Assembly (NCBI GenBank): GCA_000818945.1
Contig: KN805384.1
Coordinates: forward strand, 119,777-150,396
Reading direction: 5' to 3'
Origin: Schizochytrium sp. CCTCC M209059
Taxonomy: Eukaryota > Sar > Bigyra > Thraustochytrida > Thraustochytriidae
Length of the DNA stretch: 30,620 nt
This document shows, piece after piece, positions 16,125 through 25,437 of this stretch. Within the stretch, counting starts at the first letter, position 1; each line of letters opens with the position of its first letter. A model generated the notes under the pieces. The model did not search any database. It had not been told where the DNA came from and worked only from the letters and a program-made list of their open reading frames with translations. The translations under genes and the position numbers were made by a program.

Positions 16125-18473
16125 TCAGGGCGTTGGCGAGGAGAACTTTTTAATGAGGTCCATGCACTCGTCGAGATGGCTATAGTAGTCGACCTGAGTT
16201 TTGGCGACGCTACTGACGTCAATGTTGGTCACGCCAGGACAGTCGACAGTGTACAAGCCCGAAATGCGGGACACGGAGAGGGAAGTCGAGCGGTAAAGCA
16301 CAGCAAGGATCCAGTCGCTTGGGCTGTAACCATTCACCAGATTGCCGCTAACAATGCTGCGGATCTGCCGCCACTGGTCAGCACCGGCCGTGATGGGCGC
16401 CCCGAGAATGATAACGTCCAGCACGAGGCCATCCACCTGCGGTCGGTTGGGCATGAGCGACTTTTTCTTGGCAGCGAGATACTGCAGGCAATGAAAGATG
16501 ACGAGACCGCCGAGACAGTAGCCAACGAGTGTCACGGGCCGCTGGCCGTGAGCACCACTGAGAATGGCTCGCGCAAGCTCTTCGCCCGCGATCTTAGCTC
16601 GGTTCGATGCAACACTAAAAGAGTTGTCAATATAGTTGGTTGCCCCGACCACAAAAGAGGGCCAGGCAATTGCCGACATGAGAGCCGCAAGCGTAGTGTG
16701 AGCAAGTGTCTCGGACACGGCCTTGCCTACAGCCTTGTCGATGGCGAAGCGCTTCAGCGAGGTGGACACATCCTTGAGAATTTTGGTTTCCCACACGAGG
16801 TGAAAGGTCTCGCCGAGCTCGGGGCGAAATTTGCCTGCCACGGAAATCCATTCTGCGGACTGCAGTTCACCTTTGGCGATGGGGCCATCTTCTTGAACGG
16901 GCGCGCTGGCCGCGTCGGGATGCCTCGTTTCGCCTTCGTCTGCGGCATTGGCCGCCTCTGCAGCGGCTTTGGATGCGGCGGCTGCAACGCTAACCGCGTC
17001 GTCGCCGGGTGCCTGCTGCTCCTCATTGGGCTGTAGCTGCTGCTCTTGCTGCTCGGGCTTGGCGGCTTTATCTGAGTCTGATTTGGGAGCGGGTTGCGCT
17101 TCTTGTGCAATGTCGTCGGCGGTGGCTCCAGCAGGAGGGGTCTTCTCGGAAATATCCACAGCGTCCAGGTCCTTTGCAAGATCAGTGGCGTCTGTCGCGC
17201 TCTCATCTTGCTGGGCCAGAGCCTCGTGTCTTCGCTTGTCGCGGAGTTTAATAGCGCGCGCTTCGTCTGCAGCCCATCCGCTCACAAGAATGGAGACGTG
17301 GAGACCTGTGCCAGCGCGACGAGCACCAGCCTCACGCGGAACGTCACGGAATTCAAATTCATCAAGGTTGGCTGCAATACGTTTTGACATCTTGTAGCCT
17401 GTAATGCGAAGACCTTGCGCAGTAAAGAGCGTCGTAAAGAGGGCCGTGCCGCTTGCGCTTGCCACAAAGGCTCCAGTGGTGGCAGCCACGCCGCCAAACG
17501 TAGCAAGACTCGCCCCAATGGCTGGGAGCGCAAGACCGCCCGTGACGCCCACTGCAACTGCGCCGAGAGCGGCTGCCGAGCCCACCTTGATGTTACGCCA
17601 GGTCCGGGCGCGAGACTTTTCCTTTTTGGCCTCTTCGTCGAGTTCCTTGTTTTGCTTTGCCGCCTCGGCCTCTTGCTCGGCACTGGCAGTCACCAGCCCG
17701 GCGATCATCTCCTCGTACTCGTCAATGCACGCGCGCGAGAGGTTGAGATATTTGCTCACGAGGCGCAGACAGCGGTGCGTTCGCGCATCGTAACGACGAG
17801 CAGTATTCTTAGACTCTGCGCCGATAAAGAGGATGCTCTGCGCAAAGAGCTCGCCAAATGCCCTCTCACGGTCAGCTTCGTCGACCGTTTCGTTCCACAC
17901 TTGGGCAAGAGGCGCCGGGTCCGAGTCGATGACGGCAAGCGGAAGGATTCCAGGCTTGACGTCTTTGGAGAGGGTGAGCACGTGACTGATGACGAGGTCA
18001 AGGTACTTGTCAAGCCATTCGTTGTCTTCCTTGGTGGGGCCGCCATCGGTGGTGGAGAGCATCTTGTCACGGTTGAGACCTACGGACGAAACGAGGCCGG
18101 CAAGCGAGATCTTCATGCGATCATCTTGCTCAGGAAGCCATCCAATGCTCACGCGTCTTGTGCCGGCCTGCACAGTCGAGGCTTTAGGTCCCGGTGGCGG
18201 AGCTTGCTGCGTTAAAGAAGGCGGGGGCGCTGGGGCTGAAGGCGAGGCAGCAGCGTTGGTCTTGGCTGCAGACGTGGCTTCAGTCGAAGTCTGACCTTGG
18301 GCGTCTGCCTCCCAAACGAGCTCCTCTTCGTCATCGTCATCATTATCGATGCCTACTCCGGGGTCTTGTCGGCTCGTGCTCATGGGGCCCGCGGTATTCA
18401 TCGCGCCCGAAATGTCGTCTTCGTCGCGAGACGGCATGGACGCGTAGGCGTCGTCGCTTTCGCCATGCCGCAT
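16125..18473 (-). CDS. TMCO4-like (DUF726) alpha/beta-hydrolase membrane protein
   Basis: A 782-residue protein starting at the first in-frame ATG (MRHGESDD). The N-terminal 110 residues are acidic and Pro/Ala-rich. A helical domain (about 120-265) with a charged coiled-coil-like stretch (266-290) precedes a Gly/Ala-rich hydrophobic region (about 296-352) that should span or enter membrane. The hydrolase part starts LHVSILVSGWA (391-401). It is interrupted by a low-complexity acidic insertion of about 150 residues and resumes with WISVAGKF and LVWETKI. It then carries the nucleophile elbow GYCLGG (651-656), ILGAP, NGYSPSDWIL (Asp720) and YYSHLDE (His766). This order is that of DUF726 proteins (human TMCO4, yeast Mil1), thought to be lipases or esterases. 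The elbow normally has Ser; here it is Cys653. The gene converges on 4EHP and diverges from the desaturase. Confidence 0.88.
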   Translation of the reverse strand: MRHGESDDAYASMPSRDEDDISGAMNTAGPMSTSRQDPGVGIDNDDDDEEELVWEADAQGQTSTEATSAAKTNAAASPSAPAPPPSLTQQAPPPGPKASTVQAGTRRVSIGWLPEQDDRMKISLAGLVSSVGLNRDKMLSTTDGGPTKEDNEWLDKYLDLVISHVLTLSKDVKPGILPLAVIDSDPAPLAQVWNETVDEADRERAFGELFAQSILFIGAESKNTARRYDARTHRCLRLVSKYLNLSRACIDEYEEMIAGLVTASAEQEAEAAKQNKELDEEAKKEKSRARTWRNIKVGSAAALGAVAVGVTGGLALPAIGASLATFGGVAATTGAFVASASGTALFTTLFTAQGLRITGYKMSKRIAANLDEFEFRDVPREAGARRAGTGLHVSILVSGWAADEARAIKLRDKRRHEALAQQDESATDATDLAKDLDAVDISEKTPPAGATADDIAQEAQPAPKSDSDKAAKPEQQEQQLQPNEEQQAPGDDAVSVAAAASKAAAEAANAADEGETRHPDAASAPVQEDGPIAKGELQSAEWISVAGKFRPELGETFHLVWETKILKDVSTSLKRFAIDKAVGKAVSETLAHTTLAALMSAIAWPSFVVGATNYIDNSFSVASNRAKIAGEELARAILSGAHGQRPVTLVGYCLGGLVIFHCLQYLAAKKKSLMPNRPQVDGLVLDVIILGAPITAGADQWRQIRSIVSGNLVNGYSPSDWILAVLYRSTSLSVSRISGLYTVDCPGVTNIDVSSVAKTQVDYYSHLDECMDLIKKFSSPTP

Positions 18474-19192
18474 GATATCCTGTCTCGTTCTTTCGCTTCG
18501 CGTGCTCGCCCGGCGGGCTTCGCTTCGCGCCGCAGCGCACGTCAGCACTTTGGCGTGCTGTCGATCCCCGTCGACCCGTGTCCTGCACCGTCTCTTGCGT
18601 CTTTGCTCGCTTTCTCCAGCTTGCGCTTCTTGGTGAGGCGCAGCCGGTTCTGCCTGCCTGCCCTTATGAGCACGGTCTTTACAACGTCGCCAACAGCGTG
18701 GCGGCGTGCGGCGAGATGGCCGCGTCACCGGTGGGGCGAGGGAGAGAGCTATCTCGACACTGAGCCGAGCGCTGGATCAGCAGCCAAGGCTGCGAGCGGG
18801 CTCGTTTCTCAGGAGAGACATCACGACACTAGCACAGGAGCAAGAAAAGCATTCTCGGAGGAACAACGGAATCAACCTTTATGGTCTTGTTGTGCAAATT
18901 GTGAGCGTTGGCAGAAGAATGCGCTGTATAGACGAAGGTCAATCGCTGTTGCCTGCTTTTGCATCATGAGAGTGGTTCCACCATCGTTCGATAAACCCCT
19001 CCGTCAGACAGATGCGATAGATGGTGTATCAGAGCTTTCCACCTCGACTTTTTCCAGTTCTTCGCAGAGGTGAAAAATCTATTTTGCTCTGTCCTCGAAT
19101 ACCCTTGCTGCTGATGAAGGTCAAGACTTTCCCGTTTGTATGATGCCAAATGCGTTGCTTTTCAAGGCAGTCGTAAATGGGCACATCATTTG

Positions 19193-19276
19193 TTTGCAGG
19201 CAGAATTGGATGGCCCAAACTTTGCTTCTTTGCAGACAGAAATGGGCAGCCAAAACTTTGTTTCTTTGCAGGTAGA
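19193..19276. repeat. 36-bp degenerate tandem repeat (2.3 copies)
   Basis: Units start at 19193, 19229 and 19265 with TTTGCAGRCAG. The first two are about 80% identical. The period is a multiple of three, and the block is open on both strands. Confidence 0.75.
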
Positions 19277-19577
19277 CGAGGGAAAAATCAGCAGAACATG
19301 CTTTGCTAGTCGCTTGCTTTCAGAGGCGCGTAACAAAAACGTTTTCAAGACACAAGTCTCGCTTTCACACGTGTACGCAATGCGTCAGTTCTACATCTCT
19401 AAATGACGAATCTTGATGGCAGCATACGATCAAATTTGGTCAGTCGTCAATCGTCATCCAAGGCCAAATATAATGTGGATTCCCACAATATCGAGGCCAG
19501 AGTGTGCGTGAATTTCTCCCCATCTCATTTGTAGGGAGCCAGAAATTCTCGTAGGGTCGAATGGGTCGTGTAATAAG

Positions 19578-19894
19578 GGCTAGGGACTGCACGTGAAGTT
19601 CGGGTGTTGACTGTTTTCATTTTTGCGCAAGTTTTATCAGCAGTTACCCACCCCATCATTACTTTTGAAGCATCTGCAGGCAGGCAGCTGTAAAAATGTT
19701 TTGCAATGGCCAGCTTCTCTTGTTAGAGAGCAAATGGCTAGGGACTGCACGTGAAGTTCGGGTGTTGACTGTTTTCATTTTTGCGCAAGTTTTATCAGCA
19801 GTAACCCACCCCATCATTACTTTTGAAACATCTGCAGGCAGGCAGCTGTAAAAATGTTTTGCAATGGCCAGCTTCTCTTGTTAGAGAGCAAATG
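19578..19894. repeat. 158-bp tandem duplication
   Basis: Copy 1 (19578-19735) and copy 2 (19736-19893) differ at only two positions that I can find (CAGTTACCC/CAGTAACCC and GAAGCATC/GAAACATC). The unit is non-coding in appearance and begins GGCTAGGGACTGCACGTG. Confidence 0.92.
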
Positions 19895-20384
19895 CCTTGA
19901 TCACCAGTGGCGGGGTGCTATGCTATGGCGTGTTTAGTGGCTGCTCCGAGACCTCCTTCCAATTTCGGACCAGGTCCGGTCTTCGCTCCTGGTCCCGTCA
20001 GTTTTTTTAGCTGCAATTCTTATCGGCCACAGCATGGCTTCTCCAACGCCGGGCGGAGAAGGAGCCGGAGATGCCAAATCCGGCGCGGATATTCATGTTG
20101 TCCGTCGGTCTGGCTCGCATGTAGTTCTTCATGGCCTTCGGAACACGATCACTCTGCGGTCCTGCCACTACGTTTGCTCCCGCTCATGCTCGCTTACGTT
20201 CGTCTACGCTCCTTTTTCTCACGAGAATCGCTCGCGTAACGTCAACCAAGAGTAGCCGAGCCTTCTTCTCCATTCGATTCACCCGAGCAACCCTGGCGTA
20301 TCAACTCCGGCGCTGCTCGCATATCGCTGTCGCGCCGGCCTTCGCTCGCAGTCGAGGTCGCAGCCTTCGTCGCGCCTCGGTGGT

Positions 20385-20434
20385 CCACCCACCCATCCAT
20401 CCATCCATCCATCTATCCATCCATCCACCCACCC
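20385..20434. repeat. (CCAT)n tetramer array
   Basis: About 12 CCAT/CCAC units upstream of the desaturase gene. Confidence 0.9.
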
Positions 20435-20550
20435 GCTCAGGCTGCGCTCGCAATCCCCGCCCAGCTAAGCTTTTCTTCATTCATTCACGTCAACAGCCAA
20501 AAACGCGAAGAGCACGCGGTCGTTGTTGCCGCTCGGGGTGTGCTCACGTC

Positions 20551-20581
<31 letters not shown>
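20551..20581. repeat. (AGCA)n tetramer array
   Basis: Seven to eight perfect AGCA units in the desaturase upstream region. Confidence 0.9.
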
Positions 20582-20808
20582 GCCAAAGTTCCAAGAGCGC
20601 GCAAAGCACAGGCTGCGGCGATGACATCAGCGGCTTCGTCATCGCGCTGTAATGCGCGCGGCCGCGGCCGACACCGCGCGGCCCTGCTTCTCGAGCCTTC
20701 GCGGCGCGCGACGCACCCAGCGCCGCGGTACTTCAGACGCGGCGCGAGGGAAGGTGGGTGCGGCGGGGCCTGACTGACTGATTGCAGCGATCGATCTAAG
20801 GGAGCGGG

Positions 20809-20836
20809 ACGGATGGATAAATGGATGGATGGATGA
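20809..20836. repeat. (GGAT)n tetramer array
   Basis: About seven GGAT/AAAT units, closely resembling the block at 1278-1308. Confidence 0.85.
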
Positions 20837-21155
20837 TGGGGGCACTTCACTTCACTTCACATTCACTTTCGCATGCATGTATGAATGAATGCAAAGTCGA
20901 TCGATCTCGGAGGAGGGGACACGCGCGCGAGGTCCCGGCGCGTACGCGGGAGGGGTGAACAGAAGAACTCGGGCCCGCCGAATCGATCGACGGATTGAGC
21001 GCGAGGCAAAAACGCTTTGGGCGGTCGACTCACGAGAGAGACGGGCTCGAGAAGAAGAAACGCAGACCTGCAATTTGCCAAACGCACGAGGCGAGCTAGG
21101 TGGCTTGTGTCGAACGAAGCGGCGAGGAGGAGGAGAAGACGCCAAAGAAGAAAAG

Positions 21156-22529
21156 ATGGGACGCGGCGCCCAGCAGGACCAGCGCGGCGGGGCGACACCG
21201 GCGACCGGAAAGCTCCGAGGTGTCGGCGGCGCGGAAGCCGAGGAGCAGGAGAAACAGTGGGTGCTCATTGATAACGTCGAGTACGATGTGACGAACTTTA
21301 TGCGGAGGCATCCGGGAGGATCGGTGATTCGATACGGACTGGCCAACACGGGAGCAGATGCGACCGAAATGTACAAGGCCTTTCACCTGCGAAGCAAAAA
21401 GGCCAACCTTATTCTCAAGTCGCTGCCAAAGCGCGAGCCACAATGCAAGATTCAGCCTGGGCAGTCCATTTCCGAGGACAGCGAGGAAGGCAAAATCAAT
21501 CGCGCCTTTGTCGAATTCGAAGAGCAGCTCAAGGCAGATGGTTTTTTCCAGACGAGCAAAACGCACGCATTCATGCGTGCAGCCGAACTGGTCGTCATCT
21601 TTGTACTCGGCCTGTACGCATTCTCGCAGGGATACACGGTGACAGCCGTTCTGTTGCACGGTCTTTTTGGTGGACGTTGCGGCTGGCTCCAGCACGAGGC
21701 CGGTCACGGGTCGCTCGTCGACTCTGTCTGGCTCGGCCATCGCATTCAGCATATGCTCATTGGCTTTGGTCTCGGAACTTCTGGTCACCTGTGGCGTGTC
21801 ATGCACAACAAGCATCACAGTGCGACGCAAAAGGTGGGGCATGACTTGGACATTGACACCGCGCCTGTGGTCTCGTTCTTCAAGACGGCAGTCGAAAAGT
21901 CCAAGTTCAGGACACCCATGCTGCCCATGTGGGCGCGCGTGCAGGCCTTTACCTTTCTTCCGCTGACCAGCGGCGTCTTTGTCATGTGGTTCTGGCTGGG
22001 CTTGCTGCATCCCCGTCATGTTCTGCGCAACGGCCTGTGGGAAGAGGGTCTCTACATGCTTTCTTCGCACATTGTGCGAACGCTGCTCGTGCAACAATGC
22101 ACTGGCTGGAGTCTGCTGAGCAGCTACATGATTGGTTACTGGGCTTCAATGTGGGTGAGCGGCATGTACCTCTTTGGGCACTTTTCGCTCTCGCACACTC
22201 ATAAGGATGTGGTGGAGCGCGACGTGCACAAGTCGTGGCTGCGTTATGCGCTCGAGCATACAGTTGACATTGACCCTGGATTTTGGCCCGTCGACTGGAT
22301 CATGGGATACCTCAATTGCCAGGTGATTCATCATTTGTGGCCCCAGATGCCACAGTTTCACCAGCCAGAGGTTTCCCGCCGTCTGACCCAATTCTGCGAG
22401 ACGCACGGTCTCGAGTACGAGAAGGTGTCGTACTTGACGGCATGGAAGATGACTTTGGGAAACCTTCACGAGGTTGGCCGCCACTATGCTCAGAATGGTG
22501 GCATTGATAAGACGCTCAAGGTTGACTAG
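21156..22529 (+). CDS. Cytochrome b5-fused front-end fatty acyl desaturase (delta-5/delta-6 type)
   Basis: A 457-residue protein starting MGRGAQQ. An N-terminal cytochrome b5 domain carries the haem-binding HPGG (52-55) in NVEYDVTNF...RRHPGG. The desaturase domain has the three His boxes that hold the di-iron centre: HEAGH (180-184, within GRCGWLQHEAGH), HNKHH (217-221) and QVIHH (389-393), where Gln replaces the first His, the hallmark of front-end desaturases. Hydrophobic spans lie at about 143-175, 264-285 and 315-345. Such ER enzymes insert a double bond between the carboxyl end and an existing one, making polyunsaturated fatty acids on the way to EPA/DHA. The GRCGWLxHE context resembles delta-5 and related delta-6 enzymes more than the HDxxH delta-4 type, but regiospecificity cannot be read from sequence alone. 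Confidence 0.93.
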   Translation: MGRGAQQDQRGGATPATGKLRGVGGAEAEEQEKQWVLIDNVEYDVTNFMRRHPGGSVIRYGLANTGADATEMYKAFHLRSKKANLILKSLPKREPQCKIQPGQSISEDSEEGKINRAFVEFEEQLKADGFFQTSKTHAFMRAAELVVIFVLGLYAFSQGYTVTAVLLHGLFGGRCGWLQHEAGHGSLVDSVWLGHRIQHMLIGFGLGTSGHLWRVMHNKHHSATQKVGHDLDIDTAPVVSFFKTAVEKSKFRTPMLPMWARVQAFTFLPLTSGVFVMWFWLGLLHPRHVLRNGLWEEGLYMLSSHIVRTLLVQQCTGWSLLSSYMIGYWASMWVSGMYLFGHFSLSHTHKDVVERDVHKSWLRYALEHTVDIDPGFWPVDWIMGYLNCQVIHHLWPQMPQFHQPEVSRRLTQFCETHGLEYEKVSYLTAWKMTLGNLHEVGRHYAQNGGIDKTLKVD

Positions 22530-22914
22530 ACCAAGGAAAAGAGTCTAGGCCTAGACCAAAAATACAAGTCTAAATCTTATTGTGAAAATGAATATTTCTG
22601 TGTCCTCGTCAACTAAACAAACTGCCATGTGCCAAGATCCTGCTCGTCATGCGACTTTGCGTCTGCTCGGCTTCATCGAGACTCGCAACACAGGACAAGC
22701 AAACGCTTGTTGGAAAGGCTCAAGACGAGGGCTGCGAATCGTTCGGAAATTTGCATCGCATGCAAATGATAGATGCCAGTCACTCATGCGTTGTAATATA
22801 CTCTGACCCGGACTGCTGTTGCGGTTTGGAACTTCCTTCGATATTCAATGGGCATTTGGTCTGTTGAGCTTAGACATCTTGATTTGCTCGACGTTTGTTC
22901 AATGTTTCTGGACG
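22530..22914. other. Spacer between convergent genes
   Basis: 385 bp between the desaturase stop (22529) and the convergent stop at 22915. A 14-bp perfect palindrome (22543-22556, GTCTAGGCCTAGAC) follows the desaturase stop by 13 bp. No gene is seen. Confidence 0.65.
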
Positions 22915-25437
22915 TCAACGATGAAGGGGCGAAGGCAGCTTTCCCATGTGTGTGCCCGAGTAGTTTGCGCCGTTGGCAAGATTCCCACGCATCATGGCTC
23001 GGTGTTGGTGTTGGTGTTGTTTGAGCTTTTGCTGGCGCTGAGGTGGGTGTTGTTTTGAGCGAACCTCTCGACGTCCATCGTTGGGCAAACGCGATTGCGG
23101 CTTGCGTGGCTGCAGGTGCTTGTGCTTGTGCTGATGCTGCCGAATACTACGCGCTTGGGGGGATGGCGCAGGTTTGGCTCCGGCACGAGGAGGCGGCGCT
23201 CGAGGCTTTCTTGCTGCCAACACAGCCCCGCGACGCACGGGTGCCTGTTTGATGTCTTGGTGTTGCTGCGTTGGTGGTTCAAAGGGGAGAACGGGTCGAA
23301 GTGTCGTTGATGGTTCGTGCGGGGAAAGAATCTGCCCACGTGGTACCTCAACTGCATCAATATTACCCCAGAGCACGTCGTCGCTCGCATCAAAGTAATC
23401 ACGGGCATGAAGATTCTCGCCAACTGTGCTGTCCACGTGATTGCGCTGAGGCAAAGGGGATAATTGCTCCAGGTCTGGATCATTTACAGAGATTCCAAGT
23501 GCAGACGCCAATGCAGCCTTTTCACGCGCATTGAGATGGTAGGGATTGGTGCAGTGAAGCTTCTTCTGATCTCTTGCAAGCGGGTCGATGCGACTTGTAC
23601 CTGGACTCGCGGGTTGAAAAGATGGCGAGCCTCCATCTTTGTAGTGCGAGCGCATGCGCACAGTGAGTCTGTGCTCCATGAATTGAGTTCCTCTCTGACG
23701 CGTTGTTCGAGTTGCGTGCGCTTGAGGAAACTGATTCTGCACGATGGTAAGCCCACGTGTATTGGCCACATTTGTGGCGACACGGGAAGTACGAGTGCCT
23801 TTGGCTGGGGCTGGAGGCGTATCAGGTTCACCAGGGCGACCAAAGAGATCAATGAGACCGAGCGTTCGTCCCTGCTCATCGACGCTCTTAACGTCTTGGT
23901 GATAGTCAAAGGAGGTGAACTCTTTGGAGTTCTTGGAGGCGATGCCAGCCTCTTTGTGACCGCCAAGCTTGCCATCGCCGCAGTGAAATCCCCCAAAGGC
24001 GAGCATGCGCTTGGTGAGGATTGCACGTCGGTCGTCACCAAGATCCATTCGATGGAAAAGCGCGCGTGCACGAGAGACGAGGGTCGTGTAGCGGACTGCG
24101 AATGGCTTGCGACTGAGAAGTGCCTCTGCACAGAGTACGAGAACGTGGCGAAACTGCTGAAAGGCAATTTTTTTGTAGTCGTGGCCTCTTTTAGACACTT
24201 GCAGAAAGAGATGCTTGAGCTGGACCTGGGAAAGCCCCTTTGCGTGCGCAATGCCAAAATCTCGGCACATACGATAGAACTTGACGAAATCCATATATTC
24301 GGCCTCAAAAGCCATGTGCTCAAAAGTTGTCCCTGTCACAGCGACGGCCGAGGCATACCGCCTGAAAACGAGATCAAGACCATTTGCATAGACACGAAAG
24401 AGTTCCTGGAGCTGGCTTTCTTCCTTCGCTGGTGCAGCAGGCTCTTGTGGTTGCCGCGATGATTGTGCGGTACGCGCCATCGCCTTCTTTTCTTTGTGGC
24501 ACTCGTTGGGAGAAGAAGAGGGAGCAGGCGATGGCGTCGTGTCTTTTGCTTGAATTGCAAAAGTTGATTGCGAGTTTATCTCCGCGATCAATGGCGATCT
24601 CGAGTTGGTCCTCGATGGCGGCCTCGAGACGGTCTCCGATGGCGATTGCGAGGCCGTCTCCGATGGCGGTCGCAAGTCGATTTGATGCGCTGATGAATCC
24701 TCAAGTTTGGTGGACGACTCTGGATGAAGGACTTTTTGAGATGATTTGCGCTTGCAGGACTTGACCGATGGCGTTGTCTGCAAAGAAGCTGGTTCAGCAA
24801 ATGCTGCCCCTGTTGCGGCGGCTGTTAACGAAGCGGTAGAGTTGACTTGTGTAGGCAGTTTGTCGGCTTCTTTAGACATTGTAGAGTTGAAGTGAGAATT
24901 CTGTTCGAGAGGAGAAACAGGATCGTTGTTCCCATGGATGGCGTCTCTGAGCGCTGATGCATCATCATTGGCGTTCAAAGACGTAATAGGTTTGTTGTCC
25001 GTCTCGGCATCGTCGGTGATTTGAGAATTCGTTGAAGTGTCCTCTCGCTCAAGGCTTGAAATATGCCCCATGCTAGTGACGGCAACGCTTGCCTCATCTT
25101 TGTTGGAAAGATCTGCAACAGGCGTGCAGTTGGCATCCTGTGGAGCAGCAATAGTAGTGATATCGCTCGTGCTGGCTTTCTCTTTTACCGCCGAATCATC
25201 ATGAGCCTCGTCGTTCGAAACCGTAGTAGTGACTGCAGCAACATCGTTTGAGAGATGGCTGGGGGGTTCTAGTGCGTGATCGTCGCGATCGTGACTTGCG
25301 AGTGCAGGATCTGCAACTTGTTCTTTTTCTCCTGCATCATCTGCACTCGTAGCAGCGTCGTGCCCTGTGCTTGCAAGAGAGTGTTTTTGGTGCAGCTGGT
25401 CTTCATCCCGACCTTGTTGAGTGGCGTCGGGTTCCAT
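22915..25437 (-). CDS. Large disordered protein with p25-alpha/EF-hand-like core
   Basis: An 840-residue protein starting at the first ATG (MEPDATQQ). Residues 1-340 are disordered, rich in Ser, Thr, Asp, Asn and Ala, with a short PPSET/SPSET/PPSRT repeat (about 257-277). Residues about 344-465 are compact and helical. The run EYMDFVKFYRMCRDFGI...LSQVQLKHLFLQVSKRG...KIAFQQFRHVLVLCAEAL resembles the p25-alpha (TPPP) fold, whose pattern is KFCRD...LT..DVD.IF.KVK..G...I.F..F..AL. TPPP-family proteins bind microtubules and are common in flagellated protists; a cytoskeletal role would be inference only. After it the protein is again low complexity, ending in Gln/His/Lys-rich repeats (for example KHKHLQPRKPQ, HQHQHR). 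I recognise no other domain. It converges on the desaturase. Confidence 0.75.
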   Translation of the reverse strand: MEPDATQQGRDEDQLHQKHSLASTGHDAATSADDAGEKEQVADPALASHDRDDHALEPPSHLSNDVAAVTTTVSNDEAHDDSAVKEKASTSDITTIAAPQDANCTPVADLSNKDEASVAVTSMGHISSLEREDTSTNSQITDDAETDNKPITSLNANDDASALRDAIHGNNDPVSPLEQNSHFNSTMSKEADKLPTQVNSTASLTAAATGAAFAEPASLQTTPSVKSCKRKSSQKVLHPESSTKLEDSSAHQIDLRPPSETASQSPSETVSRPPSRTNSRSPLIAEINSQSTFAIQAKDTTPSPAPSSSPNECHKEKKAMARTAQSSRQPQEPAAPAKEESQLQELFRVYANGLDLVFRRYASAVAVTGTTFEHMAFEAEYMDFVKFYRMCRDFGIAHAKGLSQVQLKHLFLQVSKRGHDYKKIAFQQFRHVLVLCAEALLSRKPFAVRYTTLVSRARALFHRMDLGDDRRAILTKRMLAFGGFHCGDGKLGGHKEAGIASKNSKEFTSFDYHQDVKSVDEQGRTLGLIDLFGRPGEPDTPPAPAKGTRTSRVATNVANTRGLTIVQNQFPQAHATRTTRQRGTQFMEHRLTVRMRSHYKDGGSPSFQPASPGTSRIDPLARDQKKLHCTNPYHLNAREKAALASALGISVNDPDLEQLSPLPQRNHVDSTVGENLHARDYFDASDDVLWGNIDAVEVPRGQILSPHEPSTTLRPVLPFEPPTQQHQDIKQAPVRRGAVLAARKPRAPPPRAGAKPAPSPQARSIRQHQHKHKHLQPRKPQSRLPNDGRREVRSKQHPPQRQQKLKQHQHQHRAMMRGNLANGANYSGTHMGKLPSPLHR

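Larger units (their letters stand above)
18474..21155. promoter_or_regulatory. Long divergent intergenic region
   Basis: 2.7 kb between divergent start codons. 18474-18800 continues open in the hydrolase frame but has no further ATG. 18900-19900 is AT-richer and holds a 36-bp degenerate repeat and a 158-bp tandem duplication. 19900-20260 contains short GC-rich open frames (see findings). 20380-20840 holds CCAT, AAGC and GGAT arrays. The desaturase leader is purine-rich (about 21115-21155, AGGAGGAGGAG and AAGAAGAAAAG). Confidence 0.5.

Noticed and set aside
23464..24462. 332-codon plus-strand frame opposite the p25-alpha-like gene
   Set aside because: It lies entirely antisense to an 840-residue frame that has a coherent core and a proper ATG.
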